Positions 56,907-64,000 of a DNA stretch of 64,000 nucleotides are shown in pieces. The translations under genes were made by a program, and so were the position numbers. Below the pieces are notes generated by a model. The model did not search any database. It saw only the letters and a program-made list of their open reading frames with translations, and was not told the DNA's origin. The stretch's first letter is position 1, and every line of letters begins with the position of its first letter. This stretch comes from Aquanectria penicillioides (lineage: Eukaryota; Ascomycota; Sordariomycetes; Hypocreales; Nectriaceae). The stretch spans positions 3,286,001 to 3,350,000 of the forward strand of contig PYIU01000009.1 of NCBI GenBank assembly GCA_003415625.1, in the 5' to 3' direction.

Positions 56907-57890
56907 ATGAAATGCAATTTTCTGCTCCTTGGTCTTATGGCTGCTGAGGGCATCCTTGCTGCCAAATGGACTGAGAAGCGGCGACAGAGCCGCCAAGCCA
57001 GACGAGACAAGACTCTTTCGAACCGAGGCTCCAATGGTGCTTTGCGTCGGACTAAACCTCTCGCAAAGTCCACCATGGAGTCCACTGAGAGTCACGTGGA
57101 GTACAGCTCTAATTGGGCTGGTGCTGTTCTGTAAGCTCCAACGTCATGTTTTCTCGACTTCTGTTTTGTCGTGATAGGATTTTGTTGATCTCCTAGATTA
57201 ACGGACAATAACTCACGTTTGATTATTTAGTGTTGGAACAGGGTATACTGGCGTTACTGGCGTTGTTGTGGCGCCTTCACTTTCAAGCTCTAGTTCCTCC
57301 CGCACGGAATACGCTGGTACCGCAGTAAGTAACCTAAAGGAGCAGCTAAGCGCTCTTACTAAACAATCGTACAGTGGGTTGGTATTGATGGTGATACTTG
57401 TGATACTGCTATCCTTCAAACCGGTATCGATTGGTACCTTGAGAACGGCAAGGTCACATATGATGCATGGTATGAGTGGTACCCTGATTACTCGTATGAC
57501 TTCTCAAGCATTACCATTTCCGAAGGAGATTCCATCAAAATGACTGTCAAGGCAACCTCTAAGACATCGGGAACTGCCGTAATTGAAAACGAAACAACCG
57601 GAGTGACTGTCACCGAGACATTCACTGGGGTCACTGACGGAAGCCTATGCGAGTACAATGCTGAATGGATCGTTGAAGACTTTGAAGAATGCTCAACTAG
57701 CAATAGCAACAGCTGCTCCCTTGTACCTTTTGCTGACTTTGGTACTGTTGAGTTCACCTCTTGTTCTGCTACGAAGAGTGGTTCGACTGTAGGTGTAACT
57801 GGCGCAACGATTTTTGATATTGAGCAGAGCGGATCTATCTTGACTTCTTGTTCGGATACCTCCAGCACTGTAACCTGCGTCTACGCTTAG
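56907..57890 (+). CDS. eqolisin, glutamic endopeptidase (family G1)
   Basis: Exons are 56907-57130, 57231-57324 and 57375-57890; introns are 100 and 50 bp; 277 residues. The signal peptide (CNFLLLGLMAAEGILAA) is followed by a basic propeptide (residues about 20-62) and the mature start near HVEYSSNWAGAVL. The catalytic Gln is in ILQTGIDWYL and the catalytic Glu in AEWIVEDFEE, both as in scytalidoglutamic peptidase. WVGIDGDTC is restored by intron 2. The enzyme is secreted and acts at acid pH on proteins (family knowledge). The length is normal for the family. The promoter has a TATA box and GATA motifs. It begins a block of three secreted hydrolases. Confidence 0.93.
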
Positions 57891-59262
57891 GTACAGGCTC
57901 TTTCCAACTGAATCTTCAGTCTCAGTGAGCGACTTGGAAAGATGCTTTCGAAGCAGGTGGATATTGAGAGTTACCGTTGATATCTCAGGATCATCCGGAG
58001 GGTGTTGTTATATGTTGGTTGGTAAATTTTATATTCTACGTATCCTAGGAGCTTTTCACAATGCGTGTTTGAAGAGCTTTCTCTGAATCTTTTATAAGTG
58101 TAATGTGAGGTTTCTTCATGATGCTCTGCCATTTTTCTTTGCATGTACACTTACATTATTCCTCTTTAAGGCCATCATTCCTAGGAACCAGTGTTGTGAG
58201 AATGAGGTGCAAAGATACGCAAGTTATGCAAGGAAATTTAAAAAACAATGATGCTATTGAATTATTTCTAGAAAAGCTCAAAAGGTTCCCTAGGTGTAAG
58301 AGATTGCTTAAGCTCAGTGCTGAGAAATCACTCCAATTTCCATTCAACAACGCACAAATTACATGCCCGCGTGTTTAACGTTAATTTAGCCTCTTCGCAT
58401 AAATTTACGAGGCTTTCTATTATTCTATGTTCTACAATGCTAATATTTACAAGGGCTATCGGGGCATTCGTTATTCGTCAAAGGTATTAGGTGTTAGTGT
58501 CGGTAAGGCCTACCGAGACATCATCAGCACATGCTTCAATCCATCCATACGATATGTCAACACCATCATGTATGTATCTGACTTTCGATGATTGTTTCAC
58601 CAGCTCAAGGCCTGGATGCGATGTAAGAGCCCCTTACAAACTTAGGCTTAATGGTTCCCACCAATCGGAGCAAGCTTTACAATGCTATTTTCGGGTACGG
58701 AGCGAGTAGCGTGTCTCAGCGCAACCCCACATTGAAGTATGGCTATTGAACCTTAGCTGAATTTTGCCAGAATGCAAGACGAGCTGGTTTTAGGCTAGAA
58801 ATAGCTGGCTGCAAACACTGCATTGCATCGGATAAACTATCACGACAGCATGGCAAATGAAAATGTGTTGTGCTTGGAAGACATTTCTTGTCGACTCGTG
58901 CAGATCGTGGAGCCCCTCAAATCACGAACAAGCTGGGCCTCGTACCGGCAGCTGGGATATCGTGCACGGATCTGCCGCGCCAATCCCTTGCGTGTGGAGT
59001 AACGGAGCTTGTTTAACAGAAACTCAGCCGGAACCCGGCATGCCACCGATTGATCGTATGTCAATCCATGACGGAGGGAAAGCAATATGACCTCAGGGGT
59101 CGGATAATTGGACTTTTGCACTCCTCCACTGACAAACACAATGGCCCAGCCCGAATCAAAAGTATTAAAGTCAACGGTCCATCTAGCTAAGTGATATGCT
59201 TCAAACCCAGAGTTCCAGCATCTTTGTTTCTTCCTGAGCTTGTGCGAATACAATATCCCACA
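57891..59262. other. intergenic, 1.4 kb
   Basis: No gene seen; the right end is the promoter of the GH62 gene. Confidence 0.6.
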
Positions 59263-60252
59263 ATGAGACTACCGACAGCCAATATCAACGTCTTTGCAGC
59301 TGCAACTGTCCTGCTTGCGTCAGTGACGAGCGTTGTGGCGGCAACGTGCAGTCTCCCGTCAACGTACAAATGGACCTCGACTGGTGCTCTTGCGACCCCA
59401 AAGTCCGGCTGGGTGGCTCTCAAGGACTTCACCCACGTCACTTACAATGGAAAGAATCTTGTTTATGCGACTACTCACGATTCGGGATCGACCTGGGGCT
59501 CGATGAACTTCGGCCTCTTCTCAGACTGGTCTCAGATGGGTTCAGCCACGCAGAATACCATGACTTCGTCAGCTGTTGCTCCTACGCTCTTTTACTTCCG
59601 ACCAAAGAGCATTTGGGTACTCGCCTACCAATGGGGCTCGGCTGCATTTGTTTACCGGACCTCAAGTGACCCTACCAATGCAAATGGATGGTCATCGCCA
59701 CAAGCGCTCTTCTCCGGCTCCATCTCCGGCTCCAGCACCGGCCCCATCGACCAGACAGTCATCGGCGACAGCACCAACATGTATCTCTTCTTTGCGGGAG
59801 ACAATGGCAAGATCTATCGAGCTAGCATGCCCATCGGGAACTTCCCCGGCAGTTTCGGTTCGTCCTCGCAGGTGGTCTTGAGCGACACGTCCAACAACCT
59901 GTTCGAAGCAGTTCAAGTGTACACCGTCAAGGGCCAGAGCAAGTACCTCATGATTGTCGAGGCTATCGGATCTAACGGTAGATACTTCCGTTCTTTCACG
60001 GCCACTAGTCTGAGCGGCTCGTGGACAGCGCAAGCTGCAACTGAGAGCAACCCTTTTGCCGGCAAGGCCAACAGCGGTGCCACCTGGACAAACGACATTA
60101 GCCACGGCGACCTGATCCGAAGCAACCCCGATCAGACAATGACTATCGATCCGTGTAACCTTCAGCTTCTCTACCAGGGACGGTCCCCCAGCTCCAGCGG
60201 CGACTACGGCCTCCTGCCTTACCGACCTGGTGTGTTGACCCTGAAGTCCTGA
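59263..60252 (+). CDS. GH62 alpha-L-arabinofuranosidase
   Basis: Intronless, 329 residues: signal peptide (to about TSVVAA) and one GH62 five-bladed propeller; no CBM. It removes arabinose side chains from arabinoxylan outside the cell. The family's active-site segments are seen: [10 protein letters not shown] (catalytic base Asp), [10 protein letters not shown] (second Asp) and [10 protein letters not shown] (acid Glu). The body also shows [34 protein letters not shown] and the C-terminal [26 protein letters not shown]. The start is the ATG giving MRLPTAN; an earlier in-frame GTG is not used. It sits between two other secreted enzymes, and with the AA9 enzyme it fits a plant cell wall degrading lifestyle. 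Confidence 0.95.
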   Translation: MRLPTANINVFAAATVLLASVTSVVAATCSLPSTYKWTSTGALATPKSGWVALKDFTHVTYNGKNLVYATTHDSGSTWGSMNFGLFSDWSQMGSATQNTMTSSAVAPTLFYFRPKSIWVLAYQWGSAAFVYRTSSDPTNANGWSSPQALFSGSISGSSTGPIDQTVIGDSTNMYLFFAGDNGKIYRASMPIGNFPGSFGSSSQVVLSDTSNNLFEAVQVYTVKGQSKYLMIVEAIGSNGRYFRSFTATSLSGSWTAQAATESNPFAGKANSGATWTNDISHGDLIRSNPDQTMTIDPCNLQLLYQGRSPSSSGDYGLLPYRPGVLTLKS

Positions 60253-61480
60253 GTTTGCCAACGACGATAGTCTGAGACTGCACTTATTTGGTAGCCAAGC
60301 AAGGACATGAATTTGTAGCCGAGAGACTATGTACATATTTTCTTCTCTAGCAGATATTTCAACTAAGATTTTGTGGCTGTTGCTATTCACACTTTTCCTC
60401 CCTCCCTTGTGTTCGCTGTGCCCATTAGATGGAAACGTGATGGCCGCCATGCCGGAAGCTGATCAACCATAAACTGCTAAAACGTAGTCGCCTGAAGAAA
60501 TTACCACTTCAATATAGGATACTAGTGGTAAGATTCGTATTTTGGGTGATTTGAAACGTAAGGAATTGGACCGATAGGTCGGTTACCACAGCCGGATACA
60601 CCCTTGCAACCCTGTTCCGCCGAGGAATCCGCCATGCTCCATTCGACTTGGAATGCACCGCCATCGAAACAATCCTCAATGCCACCCGTTTTATTACAGT
60701 TCTTCGTTTATATGTCCCTGGCGTCACCTTTCCGTCGATTTACCTGCCTCCAGTTGGGCTTCAACCAAAACTCGAAGTCGCCTCCACTCATGAAACAAGC
60801 TGCACTCGGTAAAAGGCTCTTGCCCCTACCGTAGAGCTAGCATCACCCTAATTGATTGGGGTAATAGCCGCTGTTTCATTCCAAGCTATATGATTGGCCA
60901 ACAACAAAAGTCCAAACGACAAGGGCTGTGGAACAACACCATATCACAAGGAGTGTGATGCAAAGAAATTGAAGGAGTCAAGTAAAAAAAATACAAGGCA
61001 GGTCTTACCTAGATAAAAAAAGCGATACTCTTAAAGGGCTGCAAGTTCACTGGTAACTCAAATGCCTGTATTGATGCAGGCGACCCTCGTGTTTTTCGGC
61101 CCAAAGCCTAGGTCCTGGCATCGGATGACGCGTAGCATGAAGTTGCATTTCGTCCCCAACCTTAGATGGAACCTCTGATGGTTGGTGGGTTATTACTTGG
61201 GAATCTCGGGAGCTATTGGAAGATTTCTCAGGTTGCTACATGATTGATGGAATCGGATATCTCAACTGTCCACTTTGGATCTCGTAGCCAGCAGCTCCGT
61301 TCAGCTTGCAGATAACTTTGTCTAGGAAAGGCATAGCTTCGTACAGGTTTCATAGGCCTTGCTATGCACGCTCAGCCATTGGGCAACTTACAATCCCACA
61401 ACCTTCTCGGATTCATACAATGGCGGACCAAGCTCCGCAGCTGGAAAAGGACCCGGTCATGTCTTCGCTAACCCTTTCCA

Positions 61481-61500
61481 ATCCATCCATCCATCCATCC
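61481..61500. repeat. ATCC tetranucleotide repeat, five units
   Basis: Five uninterrupted ATCC units. Confidence 0.9.
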
Positions 61501-61564
61501 AAATTAGTTTCACAAAGATTGTGGCTCCAGCCATCAATATCCTTTAAACCGATGACTTTTGTAT

Positions 61565-61645
61565 TATTTAGCCAAGCAGGGGACTTGAACAGCCTTGCTG
61601 AACGCAGTGCCTCTTGTTGGTCAGTACACCAACTGAACTACTGAG
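61565..61645 (-). other. tRNA-like fragment with A- and B-box resemblance
   Basis: The minus strand reads TAGTTCAGTTGG (A-box/D-arm-like) and about 50 bases later GTTCAAGTCC (B-box/T-arm-like). The acceptor and anticodon stems do not pair, so this is not an intact tRNA; it could be a decayed tRNA or a tRNA-derived SINE head. Confidence 0.3.
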
Positions 61646-62140
61646 GTGACAACGTCATCCAAATAAAATCGGGAAAATATCAAAATGGTTAATTAACGCT
61701 ACTTAAACCAGGGTGGAGCATGACTAGCATACTAATATTTGTTCTCAGTTCCACGTCACGCCAATGCCTTACGCGGATATCGTCAGCACAGTAAGTGAGC
61801 GACCTGAAACATGGGAACAAAATAGGTATCAGAGGTGTGGGCAATGTTTTGAGACGTCACAAAATGGTGTGCGGACTTCTCCGACCAAGCATCGAATACA
61901 GAACCCCCTACCGTACTGGGGTATCTATGCAACAGTTACATCGCAGCAAAAGGTACAGATCGCGAAACCCATAGATGCGCGCGTTACCAGACACTCGGAT
62001 CTTGTAATGGTTGGGTAAGGTGCAAACATTTATTAATTATGGGTCTCCAGGACGTGAATGCGTAATGGATCCGCTCGCCAGCGGTCGTGGAACGGCAGAA
62101 GAAGGATATATGCTGCCAAAGTTGTATCCGTGAAATGTAG

Positions 62141-62148
62141 ATATATAT
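62141..62148 (+). promoter_or_regulatory. TATA-like element of the AA9 gene
   Basis: TATATATA lies about 170 bp before the ATG, followed by a T/C-rich leader. Confidence 0.4.
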
Positions 62149-62318
62149 ACCAACCAATATCTGCAGCTTTGGGGTGGTCTCTCAATCGCCACAACGTTCT
62201 CTTTGTAGCTTCTTTCATTCCTACCTGGTGTAGGCCTTTATTTTCACTCTTTTTTGCCAGGAGCTCGCTTTTTTCTTTTAATTAGCCTTCCTCTCGATCA
62301 TTATCTCTCTCTTTCAAG

Positions 62319-63332
62319 ATGAAGCACTCTGCTGTTTTGCTCGCGGCCGCCGCTACCCTGGGTCACTCTGTTTCGGCTCATTACATTTTCAGCAAGCTTG
62401 TTCTAAACGGCGTGGCTTCAGATGACTGGCAGTACATTCGTCAGACTACTCGATCTGAGTGTTACATGCCCACCAAGTTTACCTCGACCTTTGACAACCT
62501 TACACCCAGCGACAGCGATTTCCGTTGCAACCTAGGGTCTTTTAGCAATGCTGCCAACACCGAGGTAGCTGAGGTCGCTGCCGGTGACACGATTGCCATG
62601 AAGCTCTTCTACGATGGCACTATCGCTCATCCTGGACCTGGACAAGTTTGTATGGTTGCGATTTTATCCATACAATTTATCCAATTGTTGATTACTAACC
62701 TGTTCGTCTCCAGACATGTCCAAGGCCCCTTCTGGAAATGTCCAGGAGTACGAGGGCGATGGTGATTGGTTCAAGATCTGGGAGAAAACACTCTGCGATG
62801 AAAGTGGCGACCTGACCAAGGATGCTTGGTGTGCGTATGGCATGTCTCAGTTCGAGTTCGAAATTCCTGCAGATACTCCCGCTGGTGAATATCTCGTCCG
62901 CGCCGAACATGTTGGTCTCCACGGCGCCCAGAACAACGAGGCCGAGTTCTTCTACAGGTGAGCCAATTATGGATTTCATTTAAAATAGATTTAAAATCTG
63001 ACGGATATATTAGCTGTGCGCAGGTCAAGGTCACTGGATCCGGCGGCGGCTTGCCCAGCATCACTTATCAGATCCCAGGTATCTACACTGATTCCATGAC
63101 ACTCTGGAACGGCCTTAACCTCTGGACCGATACTACTGCTCAAATCCAAACGGACATTCAGAACACTCCAATTGGTGACGCAGTCTGGAGCGGTGGTAGC
63201 TCGGCCTCGTCAACTTCGGACTCGGCTGCGCAGTCTTCGTCGACAACTCCTGCTTCTTCATCCGCCACCCCTGAAAATTCGGTCCTGGCTGGTTGCAACA
63301 AGAGATCCGCCAAATTCCGTCGCGAGATCTAA
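62319..63332 (+). CDS. AA9 lytic polysaccharide monooxygenase
   Basis: Exons are 62319-62649, 62714-62957 and 63014-63332; introns are 64 and 56 bp; 297 residues. Copper enzyme that oxidatively cleaves cellulose or related glucans outside the cell. The signal peptide (residues 1-20) ends at SA so that His21 becomes the N-terminal copper ligand (HYIFSKLVLNG). The second ligand is in AHPGPGQVY (His about 104), spliced across intron 1. The axial Tyr lies in FFYRSCAQVKV, rebuilt across intron 2 (Tyr about 190). TIAMKLFYDGT and GDWFKIWEKT are further family marks. The C-terminus is a Ser/Thr-rich linker ending in basic residues, with no CBM1. All copper-site residues are present, so it should be active. 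Confidence 0.94.
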
Positions 63333-64000
63333 TCAACTAGGATGCGATTTCTCGAACAAACTGAAGTCTGTTTACAGCACCTTGCCAAGGATTTCGTGTT
63401 ATTGGAAATCAATTTGCGCCAGAAATGAAGCAAGCGGCTTTTGAGCCAGGTTTAGCGGGCATCTAGTAAATGACCGGCTAACTAAAGAGCACTTTACTTT
63501 CTCCTGTACCTACAATTATTGCAGCCAGGTCGCTATTGCAGTGTCAAAGCACCTTTTATCAATGTATTTCTCTACTACTAAAGTTTCGGCCCTTTCTCTT
63601 TTGAATGCCCAATGCTCTCCGGGTCGCCAGGAGTATGATGCTAAGAAATATTGTGATGTTTGAAGAAAAGGCACAACTTCCATCTCGAATCCAGATACCT
63701 CTACTCAGTGTTTTAAATTGCGATCAACTTAGCCCATTCAGGATATTGAAGGAAGTGAATAATTAAAGAACGTATGTGGTGGTATAATTTCGTATGTTCC
63801 TGAAAGGGTTTGCAGAGCTATTTATTCGGCAGTTCACGGCAATGATCGATGTTATATGGCAATAATGCAGTGACCACCCACAATGCAAATTCCACTTAAT
63901 GATTTCCTTTCAATAAAATATCCGATGAGGATTCCGAGGAACAGAACAAATAGCTTCCAGTGTGGTTTCCAGTTGAAGCCGGTTGCGTTACTAGATAATT
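63333..64000. other. right-edge intergenic sequence
   Basis: No gene seen in the last 670 bases beyond the 3' flank of the AA9 gene. Confidence 0.6.

Larger units (their letters stand above)
60253..62318. other. intergenic, 2.1 kb
   Basis: It holds a (ATCC)5 microsatellite at 61481-61500, a tRNA-like fragment on the minus strand near 61565-61645 and the AA9 promoter. Confidence 0.6.

Noticed and set aside
59692..60450. 252-codon minus-strand frame
   Set aside because: Antisense shadow of the GH62 gene.

Overview
The window is nuclear DNA of a filamentous ascomycete (Pezizomycotina, most likely Sordariomycetes). Nearly all genes carry several 48-100 bp GT-AG introns with CTAAC/CTGAC-type branch sites. 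The gene content is typical of that group: Zn2Cys6 regulators, PTH11-like rhodopsin-domain protein, LaeA-like methyltransferase, NACHT-ankyrin NLR, eqolisin, GH62 and AA9. No rRNA gene, intact tRNA or CRISPR array was seen. All exon coordinates were assembled by hand from splice consensus, reading phase and family conservation.

Layout. 1-3.2 kb: a GPI/cell-wall type aspartic protease running off the left edge, with a one-base frameshift in its repeat tail. 6.5-14.3 kb: a shortened PTH11-like membrane protein, a Zn2Cys6 factor, a two-exon SDR and a DUF1275 membrane protein, all on the minus strand. 16.7-24 kb: an AIF-type flavoprotein, a second Zn2Cys6 factor, a second SDR and a third Zn2Cys6 factor. 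GCGGA/TCCGC motif clusters lie upstream of the third factor and of the second SDR. 24.2-36.9 kb: a gene-poor, apparently AT-rich stretch with a decayed Dal5/Tna1-type permease, remains of a regulator, one intact class I glutamine amidotransferase, a 12-exon LaeA-like methyltransferase and a 369 bp inverted-repeat element. 36.9-43.2 kb: an intronless 2088-residue NACHT-ankyrin protein. 44-48.6 kb: two MFS transporters of different families. 49.8-55.2 kb: an arylsulfotransferase-like membrane protein, a short TA-flanked inverted-repeat element just after its stop, and an HMT1-type ABC transporter. 56.9-63.3 kb: three secreted hydrolases (eqolisin, GH62 arabinofuranosidase, AA9 LPMO).

How it fits together. 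Two regulator-plus-SDR neighbourhoods (9.1-12.6 and 18.1-24 kb) look like small metabolic modules. The second has promoter evidence for shared control by its own regulator. The right end is a secreted-enzyme block for plant cell wall and protein breakdown. The middle is a degenerating accessory stretch next to an NLR, the kind of place where self/non-self recognition genes turn over quickly. I found no convincing wholly new system. The most unusual items are the phased GCGGA array, the two inverted-repeat elements touching genes, the NLR without a recognisable effector domain, and the frameshifted protease.
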